Shown: positions 35,512 to 45,195, counted from the first letter of the stretch. The stretch is 64,000 bases of DNA from JAJPXC01 sp964510535 (GCA_964510535.1 CAZECG010000013.1:1-64000); one strand, 5' to 3'. The notes: a model not told the origin generated them from the letters alone. Translations and numbers: made by a program.

Positions 35512-37134
35512 ATGAAAATAAAGACAAATTCAGCGATGTGGATACCGCTGCTTGTAGCGGCAGCATTTGTAGGCGGCTGGATAGCCGGTGAAAAACTATG
35601 CAATACCCACGGCAATACTCCCGCCGAGAAGAAGCTCAACACAATCCTCAACCTGATTAAGAGCGACTATGTCGATGAAGTCAACCTCGACAGCCTATTG
35701 GAATACACCCTTCCGCAACTGATGACGACACTCGACCCGCACTCCGCATACATATCAGCCAAAGACCTCAAAGCGGTCAACGATGATCTCGACGGATCGT
35801 TCAGCGGAATCGGGATATCATTTATGGTCAACAACGACACAATCACAGTCCTGGAAGTTTCAGCCGGCGGACCGGCCGAAAAGGTGGGCATTGTGGCAGG
35901 TGACCGCATAGTAAAAGTAAACGGAGAGAACGTAGCCGGCATAGGCATATCGGCCGATCATGTCAAAACACTTCTTCGGGGGGAAGCCGATACCCGCGTG
36001 AAACTCGGCGTAAAACGTCAAGGGTCAAAGAAGACCTACGAATTTGAGGTGACACGCGGCGAAATACCAAACAAATCAATAGACGCCGCCTATGTCACAA
36101 CCGGCGACATAGGCTACATTAGGATCGGGAAATTCACGCGCGCCACTTACAGCGAGTTCATAACAGCGTTAAACGACCTAACTCAAGACGGGGCAAAATC
36201 ATTCATCATCGACCTGCGCGGCAACGGAGGCGGCGTGATGGAAGCTGCGATACTCATGGCAAACGAATTTCTTCCGGCTCGCGCCATCGTTATGGCAAAA
36301 AAAGGACGTGACGGAAAGGAAGATGACATCTATCTCAGCGATGGCACCGGCAACTATCAAGATGTGCCATTGACTGTTATCATCGACGAATATTCAGCAA
36401 GCTCAAGCGAAATACTTGCGGGGGCTATCCAGGACAACGACCGAGGTCTTATCATCGGGCGGCGGTCATTCGGAAAAGGACTTATTCAGCATCAACTCGT
36501 ATTGCCCGACAGCAGTGCGATTCGCCTAACGATAGCTCGGTATTATACCCCATCGGGGCGTTGCATCCAAAAAGATTATAAATTTGGGCAAACAGCAGCA
36601 TACGAGAACGATATCCTCGAGCGCTACAACCACGGCGAAGCGTTCAGTGCCGACTCAATCAAACTCGACACAAAAAACATATTCAAGACCATCGGAGGCC
36701 GCGCGGTCTACGGCGGGGGCGGTATAATGCCCGACATATTTGTCCCTAACGACACATCTGGCATCACAGGCTACTATATCAATGTGGCAAACGCTGGTCT
36801 GCTGCAACGCTTCGCATTTGAATACTGCGACCTTAACCGACAAGAGCTGTTGAAATCTGACAATGTCGACCAACTGCTCAAACGTCTGCCCTCCGACGAT
36901 GTGTTACTCCGCTCGTTCGCCGGATTCGCGGCCCAAAACGGTGTCCCGGCTCGCTGGTATTACATCAACATTTCTCATGGATTGATTGTTAACCAACTGA
37001 AAGCGTTAATCGCACGTGACATATTAGGAATCTCGGCTTACTATGCTATAATCAACAAGACTGATGCCAACGTGTTGCGCTCCATCAATGAAATCAAGAG
37101 GGGCAATGCCGTGGCGCCCATAAAAGGGGAATAA
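35512..37134 (+). CDS. S41 family C-terminal processing peptidase
   Basis: Periplasmic tail-specific protease, 540 residues. N-terminal signal anchor (WIPLLVAAAFVGGWIAG), PDZ domain about 85-165 (FSGIGISFMV, VSAGGPAEKVGIVAGDRIVKVNG), and a protease core with DLRGNGGG, the catalytic Ser in YSASSSEILAGAIQDNDRG (about 295-299) and Lys322 in RRSFGKGLIQ. The C-terminal 150 residues are helical and typical of the Bacteroidetes version. The cyclo-ligase gene starts 13 bp after it. Confidence 0.94.
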   Translation: MKIKTNSAMWIPLLVAAAFVGGWIAGEKLCNTHGNTPAEKKLNTILNLIKSDYVDEVNLDSLLEYTLPQLMTTLDPHSAYISAKDLKAVNDDLDGSFSGIGISFMVNNDTITVLEVSAGGPAEKVGIVAGDRIVKVNGENVAGIGISADHVKTLLRGEADTRVKLGVKRQGSKKTYEFEVTRGEIPNKSIDAAYVTTGDIGYIRIGKFTRATYSEFITALNDLTQDGAKSFIIDLRGNGGGVMEAAILMANEFLPARAIVMAKKGRDGKEDDIYLSDGTGNYQDVPLTVIIDEYSASSSEILAGAIQDNDRGLIIGRRSFGKGLIQHQLVLPDSSAIRLTIARYYTPSGRCIQKDYKFGQTAAYENDILERYNHGEAFSADSIKLDTKNIFKTIGGRAVYGGGGIMPDIFVPNDTSGITGYYINVANAGLLQRFAFEYCDLNRQELLKSDNVDQLLKRLPSDDVLLRSFAGFAAQNGVPARWYYINISHGLIVNQLKALIARDILGISAYYAIINKTDANVLRSINEIKRGNAVAPIKGE

Positions 37135-37147
37135 CAATGCGACAATC

Positions 37148-37708
37148 ATGAGAAAAGAGGAAATACGCCGACGAGTAAAGGCACAAAAGAGCCTGTTGTC
37201 AATGAAAGAGAGGTCAGAGGCAGCCGCAAAAGTATTTGATGCGCTCGAACACTCGGCCGCATTCATGCTCGCTGACAACATTCTCTTGTATCATTCTCTT
37301 CCCGACGAATTGTCAACCCGCGAATTTATTGACCGCTGGCATAACAAAAAGCGTTTTTTCCTGCCAAGAGTCAACGGTGTTAATCTTGAAGTATTACCCT
37401 ATGACCAATCGACCTTGCGGTTGGGAGCTTTCCACATAGAGGAGCCATCTGGCGATGAACTTACTCCTATCGAAAATATCGAGATGGTTGTTGTTCCAGC
37501 CATAGCCTATGACCGCCGAGGCAACAGGGTTGGCCGCGGAAAAGGCTTCTACGACCGGCTGCTTGCCGACACAAAAGCGACCAAAGTTGGTGTGGCCTAT
37601 GATTTTCAACTCGTTGACGATATTGAAGCAGAGCCTCACGATGTCAAAGTCGATGTGGTCATCACTGAAAGTCGCGTTATCACCGTCAGACATGAAAATA
37701 GATTCTGA
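37148..37708 (+). CDS. 5-formyltetrahydrofolate cyclo-ligase
   Basis: ATP-dependent conversion of 5-formyl-THF to 5,10-methenyl-THF, 186 residues. N-terminal MRKEEIRRRVKAQKSLLS, middle YHSLPDELSTREFID with FFLPRVNG, and the C-terminal nucleotide/folate site VVPAIAYDRRGNRVGRGKGFYDRLL. Length is normal. Between the S41 peptidase and the ScdA-like gene with gaps of 13 and 6 bp. Confidence 0.94.
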   Translation: MRKEEIRRRVKAQKSLLSMKERSEAAAKVFDALEHSAAFMLADNILLYHSLPDELSTREFIDRWHNKKRFFLPRVNGVNLEVLPYDQSTLRLGAFHIEEPSGDELTPIENIEMVVVPAIAYDRRGNRVGRGKGFYDRLLADTKATKVGVAYDFQLVDDIEAEPHDVKVDVVITESRVITVRHENRF

Positions 37709-37714
37709 ATCGCA

Positions 37715-38392
37715 ATGGCTTTGATACAACCGACCTCTACATTAAGCGAAATAATCGCTCACGAACCATCGATAATACCCGTAATCAACCGTTTCGGAAT
37801 ATTTCTCGGCACCGGTGACAGCACCATAGAAACAATATGCGCCGACAAGAAACTCGATACCGAATTTTTTGTCATGATACTTAACACTCTCACCAATGAT
37901 GTTTATTTTCCCGAAAAGCATCTCCGGTGTATCGACCCATTGGTGATTGTCAATTATCTAAGACTCACAGACTGTTCTTATCTGAAATTTCAACTGCCTA
38001 ATATTGAACGTCATTTCGCATCGTTACTACAGCACAGCGGCACGGCCAACAACCTCAAACTGATGAAAACGTTTTTCAACGAGGTAAAAGAAGATGTTAA
38101 GGCTTTTATAGATAACGATACCAACTGCTGGTTCTCCAATATCGAGAAAGGGACACTCGATAGCGAAGACTGCCCCGCTCCCGACGACGGCGAGGCCATC
38201 GAGGAAAAAATCAGCGATTTACGCAACATGATGATTATGCATCTGCAAGGTGACTATGACCCTAATTTGTGTTATGCTGTTATTGTCGCCATCATAGCTT
38301 TTGAAAAGGATTTCAGGCAAAACAACCGTATCAGGAACCGCATACTTCTCCCTCTTTGTCGCAAATCGTTAAACACTGAGGAATCAATGTGA
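37715..38392 (+). CDS. ScdA/RIC-type hemerythrin-like protein lacking the metal ligands
   Basis: 225 residues with the layout of iron-centre repair (RIC/YtfE/ScdA) proteins: an N-terminal DUF542-like domain (TLSEIIAHEPSIIPVINRFGI, then ETICADKKLD) and a C-terminal hemerythrin-like four-helix bundle. The DUF542 Cys-Cys-Gly-Gly site reads LGTG. The first His-His of the bundle reads DC (residues 86-87), and the last motif, FEKDLHxHxHIENNILFP in active members, reads FEKDFRQNNRIRNRILLP. So the di-iron site looks absent. I infer a sensory or scaffold role with the LuxR-type regulator whose ATG overlaps the stop (TGATG). Confidence 0.7.
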   Translation: MALIQPTSTLSEIIAHEPSIIPVINRFGIFLGTGDSTIETICADKKLDTEFFVMILNTLTNDVYFPEKHLRCIDPLVIVNYLRLTDCSYLKFQLPNIERHFASLLQHSGTANNLKLMKTFFNEVKEDVKAFIDNDTNCWFSNIEKGTLDSEDCPAPDDGEAIEEKISDLRNMMIMHLQGDYDPNLCYAVIVAIIAFEKDFRQNNRIRNRILLPLCRKSLNTEESM

Positions 38393-38946
38393 TGGTCAGC
38401 ACGACTAAATTTGTCATAGTAGACAAGGACACAGCCAGAGCCATCGGATTGAAGCATTTGCTTGAACGATTTTATAACGCCGATGTCTATTTGTCGCAAT
38501 CGCCAGAAAGTGATTACTCAACCGACGAAGACATATCGACAAAATACCTTGTGTCGGCAGATATGCTTGTCAGAAGCATGGATTTTTTCATCGCCCGCCG
38601 CCAGCGCGTAACGATTATCAACGGAGGCCGCGATAACTCAGGGATGACATCAATTGACTCTACAGTCGACGAAAGTGAGCTTATTGAGCAGTTGAGGGCA
38701 CTCATAGTTCCAACTCATGAATCGGCCATATCAACTAACTTGTCACAACGAGAAATAGAGGTGTTGAAGCTCGTCGCCATGGGATTTATCAACAAAGAAA
38801 TCGCCGAAACGCTCTCAATCAGCTTCAACACAGTCTTGACTCACAGACGCAATATCACGGCTAAACTCGGAATCAAAAGTGTATCGGGACTCGGCGTTTA
38901 TGCCTTGATGAACGGTTACATCCGCGAAAGTGACCTTAAACGGTGA
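38392..38946 (+). CDS. LuxR-type response-regulator-like transcription factor
   Basis: 184 residues from the ATG at 38392, overlapping the upstream stop by one base; a GTG at 38389 is the only alternative. The first 115 residues follow a receiver-like alternation (FVIVDKDTARAIGLKHLLERF) but lack an obvious phospho-acceptor Asp/Lys set. The C-terminal HTH is standard: LSQREIEVLKLVAMGFINKE, IAETLSISFNTVLTHRRNIT, AKLGIKSVSGL. The tight coupling to the metal-less hemerythrin-like gene makes a sensor/regulator pair plausible. Confidence 0.85.
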   Translation: MVSTTKFVIVDKDTARAIGLKHLLERFYNADVYLSQSPESDYSTDEDISTKYLVSADMLVRSMDFFIARRQRVTIINGGRDNSGMTSIDSTVDESELIEQLRALIVPTHESAISTNLSQREIEVLKLVAMGFINKEIAETLSISFNTVLTHRRNITAKLGIKSVSGLGVYALMNGYIRESDLKR

Positions 38947-38954
38947 AAAGTTGC

Positions 38955-38962
38955 TAACTTTG
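38955..38962 (+). promoter_or_regulatory. Promoter -7 element of the ABC-F gene
   Basis: TAACTTTG, full match, 47 nt before the ATG at 39010. Confidence 0.5.
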
Positions 38963-39009
38963 CATCTGTTTTTCAGTAGTTCGCAAACTTTTAGAGCAGA
39001 CTTCAACAA

Positions 39010-40980
39010 ATGATTTCCATACAGAACCTATCGGTTGAATTTAGCGCCAAATCTCTTTTTGACAACATAAACTACGTCATCAACAAAAAAGACAAGATAG
39101 CACTCGTCGGCAAAAACGGCGCAGGCAAATCGACAATGCTCAAAATAATCGCCGGTCTCCAAAAACCGACAAGTGGGTGTGTAGCAGTGCCTAACGACAC
39201 CACCATCGCCTACCTTCCGCAGCAAATGGAACTAAACGACGAGCATACGGTGGCTGAGGAAGTCAGACAGGCGTTTTCCCATATCGACAGGATGCATGAG
39301 CAGATTGATGAGATTAATGCCTCGCTCATTGAACGCACTGACTATGAAAGCGACGACTATCAGAGGCTGATAGACCGACTGACCACCCTGACCGAGCATC
39401 TTGCCATGGAAGAGAGCGAAAACCGCGAGGCCGAAATGGAGAAGACCTTGTTAGGTCTCGGGTTCAACCGTTCTGATTTCAATCGACCTACGGCCGAGTT
39501 CAGTGGTGGTTGGCGAATGAGAATAGAGCTTGCCAAGCTTTTGCTAAGGCATCCCGATGTGTTATTGCTCGACGAGCCCACAAACCACCTCGACATAGAA
39601 TCTATTCAGTGGCTTGAAAGTTTTCTGATAACTAAAGCTAATGCCGTTGTGCTCGTATCGCACGACCGTGCGTTCATCGACAATGTTACCAATCGCACCA
39701 TAGAAATTTCAATGGGGAAAATCTACGACTACTCGGTGAACTACTCAAAATATGTAATACTGCATCAGGAACGCATCGAGCAGCAAATGAGAGCCTACCT
39801 GAATCAACAAAAACAGATTCAGGAAACCGAGGATTTCATCGAGCGGTTCAGATATAAGGCCACTAAAGCCGTACAAGTGCAAAGCCGCATTAAGCAACTC
39901 GCAAAGATTGACAGGATTGAAGTCGATGAGGTCGATACATCACGCCTTAATCTACGTTTCCCTCCGGCGCCTCGCTCCGGTGATTATCCGCTCATACTCG
40001 ACAACGTAGGAAAACGATATGGCGACCATCTGGTGTTCGACCATGCAACATTTACCGTCAAACGAGGCGAAAAAGTTGCGTTTGTCGGCAAAAACGGCGA
40101 GGGCAAATCCACTCTCGTCAAATGTATCATGAACGAAATTCCGTTCACCGGCACACTAAAGGTGGGACACAACGTGAAAATCGGATATTTTGCCCAGAAT
40201 CAAGCACAGATGCTCGATGGCGACATTACGGTATTCGACACCATTGACCGCGTTGCCGTAGGCGACATACGCACAAAAATACGCGATATCCTCGGTGCGT
40301 TCATGTTCGGAGGTGATGCATCAGACAAAAAAGTTAAAGTGTTGTCCGGAGGTGAAAAGACGCGTCTCGCCATGATTAAACTGCTATTGGAGCCTGTCAA
40401 TCTCTTGATTCTCGACGAGCCGACAAACCATCTTGACATGAAAACCAAAGACATTTTGAAACAGGCAATCAAAGATTTCAACGGCACGGTGATAGTTGTC
40501 TCTCATGATCGTGAATTTCTTGACGGACTCGTTGAAAAGGTCTATGAATTTGGTGGTGGCAAAGCAACAGAATGTCTCGGAGGAATATACGAATTCCTCG
40601 AAAAGAAAAAATTAGCGTCGCTCGCAGAACTTGAGCTAAGCAAATCCCCTACCCCTGTTAAAGGCAACAAACAGGCACAACCAGCTACATCAGCCGTCAA
40701 CGAGGTTAAAAACGTTCAGGCGCAACCGAAACCACGTCTTAGCTACGCCGAACAGCGCGAACGTGACAAAATCATACGCAGGGCTGAGAAAAAAGTCTCG
40801 GAGGCTGAGACTGAAGTATCCAGGCTGGAACAAGAACTGGCCGACATTGAGCAATCAATAGCTAACGGGGAGACCGACAATGAAATATTCACTCGCCATC
40901 AAAATACAGCCAAAAAATTGGAAAATGCCATGAGTCTGTGGGAACTCGCCTCAATGGAACTCGACGAACTAAAGAAATAA
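39010..40980 (+). CDS. ABC-F family ATP-binding protein
   Basis: Soluble twin-ATPase of the translation-factor type, 656 residues, no membrane domain. Walker A GKNGAGKST and GKNGEGKST, signatures FSGGWRMRIELAKLL and LSGGEKTRLAMIKLL, and Walker B LLLDEPTNHLD twice. Between the modules is the ABC-F linker with QEDFIERFRYKATKAVQVQSR-like spacing. The C-terminal tail is a coiled coil (RAEKKVSEAETEVSRLEQEL) after a low-complexity linker, as in YdiF-type members. It may protect ribosomes or bind stalled ones; the sub-family cannot be fixed by eye. Confidence 0.93.
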   Translation: MISIQNLSVEFSAKSLFDNINYVINKKDKIALVGKNGAGKSTMLKIIAGLQKPTSGCVAVPNDTTIAYLPQQMELNDEHTVAEEVRQAFSHIDRMHEQIDEINASLIERTDYESDDYQRLIDRLTTLTEHLAMEESENREAEMEKTLLGLGFNRSDFNRPTAEFSGGWRMRIELAKLLLRHPDVLLLDEPTNHLDIESIQWLESFLITKANAVVLVSHDRAFIDNVTNRTIEISMGKIYDYSVNYSKYVILHQERIEQQMRAYLNQQKQIQETEDFIERFRYKATKAVQVQSRIKQLAKIDRIEVDEVDTSRLNLRFPPAPRSGDYPLILDNVGKRYGDHLVFDHATFTVKRGEKVAFVGKNGEGKSTLVKCIMNEIPFTGTLKVGHNVKIGYFAQNQAQMLDGDITVFDTIDRVAVGDIRTKIRDILGAFMFGGDASDKKVKVLSGGEKTRLAMIKLLLEPVNLLILDEPTNHLDMKTKDILKQAIKDFNGTVIVVSHDREFLDGLVEKVYEFGGGKATECLGGIYEFLEKKKLASLAELELSKSPTPVKGNKQAQPATSAVNEVKNVQAQPKPRLSYAEQRERDKIIRRAEKKVSEAETEVSRLEQELADIEQSIANGETDNEIFTRHQNTAKKLENAMSLWELASMELDELKK

Positions 40981-41057
40981 TCACACCAAAGATTATTCCA
41001 CCGCCATTAAGCAAAAACTATATGGGTTAATGATGCCAGATATCCAAATTTTTTGAT

Positions 41058-41065
41058 TATATTTG
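41058..41065 (+). promoter_or_regulatory. Promoter -7 element of the dnaN operon
   Basis: TATATTTG, full match, about 85 nt before the dnaN ATG. Confidence 0.5.
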
Positions 41066-41150
41066 TGATTAATTTCGCTGAGATGCGCCCATTGACGGCA
41101 GCGTCTATGCGATTTAACCATTAGCGATAACAAAACAAAACCTTAACGAT

Positions 41151-42281
41151 ATGAAATTTAACGTTCCCAGTAAGACACTTTACAGCTATGTGTCGGCTGT
41201 CAGCAAGGTAATTAACTCAAAGAATGCCCTTGCAATTCTAAACAACTTCTTGTTTAACCTCGATGGGAGTCTGTTAACAATCACAGCCTCTGACATGGAA
41301 AACACGTTGACAGCGCGTGTACTTGTCACCGAGGCCGAAGGGAACGGACAATTTTGCATCGACGCACATCGCATGGTCGACCTGCTGCGAGAGATTCCCG
41401 ATCAAGGTATCACATTTGAAATCAATGATGAGACTCTCGCAGTCGAAATCACATATCCAGGCGGCAACTATAGCTTAATCGCAATCAACGGCATTGAATA
41501 CCCAAGCTCCAAAACAGAAAGCACCGACGATGATTCCCTCAAATTCACTTGTCCGTCAGAGCAAATCATTAAGGGTATTGACAACACTCTGTTCGCAGTA
41601 AGTTCCGATGAGCTGCGACCTCAGATGATGGGCATATTGTGGGATATAAAGGCCGACAATATCACGTTCGTAGCGACCGATACCCGCAAGTTGGTGAAAT
41701 ACCGCAACTCTTTGTCGCAGCCTGGGGTGGAAGGCTCGTTCATTCTCCCTGTTAAGCCAGCCAATATTCTCAAATCGGTATTCGCCAAGGAGGAGGAAAT
41801 CAAGGTCACAATCGATCCCAAAAGTGCGACTTTCGAATCTGATGCCTACACATTCAATTGCCGTTTCATAAAAGGCAACTTCCCCGACTATAACAGGGTA
41901 ATCCCTACCAATAATCCTTGTACACTCACAATAGACCGCCAACTTTTTGTCAACGCCGTACGCCGCGTGGGCATATTCGTTCAAGCCAGCAACGGTCTGA
42001 TTAAATTTAAGCTCACTCCTGATAAGATTTTGATGAAAGCCCAAGACAACAATGTCTGCACCTTAGCGCGTGAAGAGCTAAGCTGCGATTATGTTGGGCA
42101 TGAACTGGTCATAGGGTTAAGCGCACCATACCTTATTGAAATTTGCAACACCATCTCCACGACAGAACTCGTAGTCAAACTCGCTGACCCGAGCCGTCCA
42201 TGCGTGTTCCTCCCCTCTGAAAACGACGAGAACAGCGAATTGCTTATGCTACTGATGCCGATGAACGTTACAGATTTCTAA
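41151..42281 (+). CDS. dnaN: DNA polymerase III beta subunit (sliding clamp)
   Basis: Processivity clamp, 376 residues, three repeated clamp folds. Start MKFNVPSKTLYSYVSAVSKVI, middle FAVSSDELRPQMMGILWDIK and FVATDTRKLVKY, end with PCVFLPSENDENSELLMLLMPM in place of the usual P(M)RL close. Length normal. dnaN is away from dnaA, and is followed at 15 bp by a DnaQ-like exonuclease, so clamp and a possible proofreader share an mRNA. Confidence 0.96.
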   Translation: MKFNVPSKTLYSYVSAVSKVINSKNALAILNNFLFNLDGSLLTITASDMENTLTARVLVTEAEGNGQFCIDAHRMVDLLREIPDQGITFEINDETLAVEITYPGGNYSLIAINGIEYPSSKTESTDDDSLKFTCPSEQIIKGIDNTLFAVSSDELRPQMMGILWDIKADNITFVATDTRKLVKYRNSLSQPGVEGSFILPVKPANILKSVFAKEEEIKVTIDPKSATFESDAYTFNCRFIKGNFPDYNRVIPTNNPCTLTIDRQLFVNAVRRVGIFVQASNGLIKFKLTPDKILMKAQDNNVCTLAREELSCDYVGHELVIGLSAPYLIEICNTISTTELVVKLADPSRPCVFLPSENDENSELLMLLMPMNVTDF

Positions 42282-42296
42282 AAACCGACTATCGAA

Positions 42297-43061
42297 ATGC
42301 GTTTACAACTCAAACGTCCTATTGTTTTTTTTGACCTTGAAACAACGGGAACCAACGTGACTCAAGACCGTATCGTCGAGATTTCAATGGTCAAAGTGCT
42401 ACCTGGCGACAAAGATCCGATAAAAGACACCCGCCGTGTAAATCCGGGCATTAAAATTCCGGCAGAGGCAACGGAAGTTCATGGAATCACTAATGAAGAT
42501 GTCGCCAATTGTCGCACATTCAAAGAGATGGCCAAGGAGATAGCCCAATTCTTCACCGGCTGTGACATCGCGGGATTTAACTCCAACAAATTTGACCTTC
42601 CAATGCTATCTGAGGAGTTCAGTCGCGCAGGAGTGTACTTTGACTTCACCAAACATCGGTTCATCGACGTTCAGACGATTTTTCACAAAAAAGAGCAACG
42701 CACTCTCGTAGCCGCTTACCGCTTTTATTGCGATAAAGACCTCGAAAACGCCCACTCGGCTATGGCTGACACAATGGCGACATTCGAGGTACTTGAAGCT
42801 CAACTCGAAAGATATTCAGATTTACCGACCGACGTAGAACAACTCTCGATATATTCCTCTCAAAACCGCAATGTCGATTTGATGGGACGTCTGATTTATA
42901 ACGATGAAGGCAAAGAGGTCATAAACTTCGGGAAATACAAAGGAAAACTTGCCGAGGAAGTGCTTCGGCACGATCCTGGTTATTTTAGCTGGATTCTTGG
43001 CGGCGATTTTCCTCAAAACACCAAAGATGTATTCACACGTATAAAAATGCGTTGTCACTGA
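42297..43061 (+). CDS. DnaQ-like DEDDh 3'-5' exonuclease with C-terminal extension
   Basis: 254 residues. The exonuclease domain (1-175) has all acidic motifs: IVFFDLETTGT, HGITNEDV, FNSNKFDLPMLSEEF and HSAMADTMATFEVL. The last 60 residues (INFGKYKGKLAEEVLRHDPG, then FSWILGGDFP) form a separate small domain like the DUF3820 family, often joined to exonucleases in Bacteroidetes. Probably the Pol III epsilon-type proofreader or a repair exonuclease; which one is not decided by sequence. Starts 15 bp after dnaN. Confidence 0.9.
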   Translation: MRLQLKRPIVFFDLETTGTNVTQDRIVEISMVKVLPGDKDPIKDTRRVNPGIKIPAEATEVHGITNEDVANCRTFKEMAKEIAQFFTGCDIAGFNSNKFDLPMLSEEFSRAGVYFDFTKHRFIDVQTIFHKKEQRTLVAAYRFYCDKDLENAHSAMADTMATFEVLEAQLERYSDLPTDVEQLSIYSSQNRNVDLMGRLIYNDEGKEVINFGKYKGKLAEEVLRHDPGYFSWILGGDFPQNTKDVFTRIKMRCH

Positions 43062-43071
43062 TAATTATCCG

Positions 43072-44268
43072 ATGATTAAAGGTAAGCATATCGTTCTTGG
43101 CATCTGCGGAGGCATAGCGGCTTATAAAACCGCATCATTGGTCAGACTGTTTGTCAAAGCCGGTGCTGAAGTGCAAGTGATAATGACCCCGGCGGCAAAA
43201 GAGTTCATAACCCCGGTGACCATGTCGGCATTAACCGGCAAACCTGTAATTAGCGAGTTTTTCACAGCCAACACAGGCGAATGGCACAGCCATGTCGATT
43301 TAGGTTTGTGGGCCGATGTTATGGTAATAGCCCCGGCTACGGCATCGTCAATTGCAAAAATGGCCAACGGAGTGGCCGACAATATGCTTATCACATCGTA
43401 TCTGTCAAGCAAGTCACCTGTCTTTATCGCTCCTGCCATGGACCTCGACATGATGGCGCACCCATCAACCATTCGAAACATAGAAATGCTTCGCAGCTAC
43501 GGTAATCGGATAATCGAGCCTGCGGTGGGGGAGCTTGCAAGCCACCTCGTCGGCAAAGGACGCATGGCTGAACCCGACGAGATATTCAACACTATTAATG
43601 ACTACTTTTCTCAGCGGGGAGACCTTGCAGGGAAAAAGATGCTCATTACAGCTGGGCCTACATACGAGAAAATCGACCCGGTCAGATTCATAGGCAATTA
43701 CTCCTCCGGCAAAATGGGATACGCCATCGCCGACGAAGCTGCCTCTCGCGGTGCTGATGTTACTATTGTAAGCGGGCCGGTAAACATAAAGCCGACCTCT
43801 GATGGTGTCAAGGTAATCAAAGTAGAGTCAGCTCGTGAAATGCTTGCTGAATGCCAGAAACTGTTCCCGAAATCCGACATCGGAATAATGTGCGCCGCAG
43901 TAGCCGACTATACTCCGGCAGAATATGTCAACCACAAGATAAAACGAGAAAACGAGGAAATTCCTGTTATAAAACTCACAAAGAACCCTGACATAGCCGC
44001 ATCATTGGGAACACAAAAGAAACCCGGTCAACTGCTTGTGGGATTTGCGTTGGAAACAGATAATGAGGATTTTAATGCCATTGACAAGCTAAAGCGCAAG
44101 AATCTTGACTACATAGTGTTAAATTCACTACGTGATTCAGGCGCAGGATTTGGCTCCGACACTAATAAAATATCAATTTTTGACGTTAATGGTAATACAC
44201 ACCGCTTTCCTTTAAAAACAAAACGTGAAGTGGCCGCTGACATTATCGACACCATTATATCAAGATGA
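43072..44268 (+). CDS. coaBC: Bifunctional phosphopantothenoylcysteine decarboxylase / phosphopantothenate-cysteine ligase
   Basis: Two coenzyme A steps, 398 residues. The N-terminal flavin decarboxylase half shows GICGGIAAYKTASLVRLF, the catalytic His region WHSHVDLGLWADVMVIAPAT, ANGVADN and PAMDLDMMAHP. The C-terminal ligase half shows ITAGPTYEKIDPVRFIGNYS-SGKMG, CAAVADYTP, and KLTKNPDI. Its stop overlaps the DUF4835 start by 4 nt. Confidence 0.96.
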   Translation: MIKGKHIVLGICGGIAAYKTASLVRLFVKAGAEVQVIMTPAAKEFITPVTMSALTGKPVISEFFTANTGEWHSHVDLGLWADVMVIAPATASSIAKMANGVADNMLITSYLSSKSPVFIAPAMDLDMMAHPSTIRNIEMLRSYGNRIIEPAVGELASHLVGKGRMAEPDEIFNTINDYFSQRGDLAGKKMLITAGPTYEKIDPVRFIGNYSSGKMGYAIADEAASRGADVTIVSGPVNIKPTSDGVKVIKVESAREMLAECQKLFPKSDIGIMCAAVADYTPAEYVNHKIKRENEEIPVIKLTKNPDIAASLGTQKKPGQLLVGFALETDNEDFNAIDKLKRKNLDYIVLNSLRDSGAGFGSDTNKISIFDVNGNTHRFPLKTKREVAADIIDTIISR

Positions 44269-45188
44269 AATCACTCCCGCTCTCCATAAAAACCGCGGTT
44301 TTATCAATAATAACCGTCTTAGGCTCATTAGCGTGCGATGCCCAGGAACTTAACTGCAAGGTGGAAATAAACGCCGACCAGGTGCAAGCGACAAACAAAC
44401 AAGTCTTCCAGACTCTGCAAGAGGCAATCAACGACTACATGAACACCACTAAATTCACAAACGCCCAGTTTGCGACAAATGAGAAAATTGAGTGCCGCCT
44501 GTTCTTTACCATAAAAGAGTATAGCGACAATACAATGAAGGGCGACTTGCAGGTGCAATCAATCAGACCGGTCTACAACAGTTCCTATACAACCACTTTG
44601 ATAAACTTCAAAGATTCTAAAATCGACTTCTCCTACCAAGAAAACGAACCTCTGATTTTCTCAGAAAATTCGATGGAAAGCCAATTAACCGCCATATTGA
44701 ATTTCTACGCATACCTGATTTTAGCGGTTGACTTCGACTCATTTTCCCGCAAAGGAGGAGAACAATTCTTTGAACGCGCACAAAATATCGTTCAACTCGC
44801 GCAATCATCGGGAGAAGTCGGATGGAAAGCATTTGAAGATTCAAAGAACCGTAGCTCCGTGCTCGGCTCCTACATCGAGCCGGCAACCTCGATAATCCGC
44901 GATTTGACTTACGAGTACCATCGGGAAGGTCTCGACGAGATGGCCCTAAGCCCCGATAAAGGCAGGGCCAAGATAACCTCTACCCTTGAAATTATCCAAA
45001 AAGTTTACACTGTCGCCCCGATGTCGGTTGCACTGTCGATGTTTCGTGATGCCAAATTTGACGAGTTAGTCAATATTTACACCAAAGGCAGCCAGACCGA
45101 ACGCGAAAAAGCCGTTGAGATACTTTCGCCCATCTACCCCTCCGATCTCGATCGAATCACAAAAATAAAGAACGGTACCAACAAATAA
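44265..45188 (+). CDS. DUF4835 family periplasmic protein (possibly the T9SS-linked PorD family)
   Basis: 307 residues with signal peptide MKSLPLSIKTAVLSIITVLG...LACDAQ. The family hallmarks are ELNCKVEINADQVQATNKQVF, FTNAQFATNEKIECRLFFTI, LQVQSIRPVYNSSY and a helical C-terminal half with QLTAILNFYAYLILAVDFDSFS. I recall the family being named PorD in connection with type IX secretion, but this was not checked. The two T9SS cargo proteins at 20859-23904 show that the organism needs such a system. It lies between coaBC and recN, a conserved order in Bacteroidales. Confidence 0.85.
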   Translation: MKSLPLSIKTAVLSIITVLGSLACDAQELNCKVEINADQVQATNKQVFQTLQEAINDYMNTTKFTNAQFATNEKIECRLFFTIKEYSDNTMKGDLQVQSIRPVYNSSYTTTLINFKDSKIDFSYQENEPLIFSENSMESQLTAILNFYAYLILAVDFDSFSRKGGEQFFERAQNIVQLAQSSGEVGWKAFEDSKNRSSVLGSYIEPATSIIRDLTYEYHREGLDEMALSPDKGRAKITSTLEIIQKVYTVAPMSVALSMFRDAKFDELVNIYTKGSQTEREKAVEILSPIYPSDLDRITKIKNGTNK

Positions 45189-45195
45189 CGTCACG

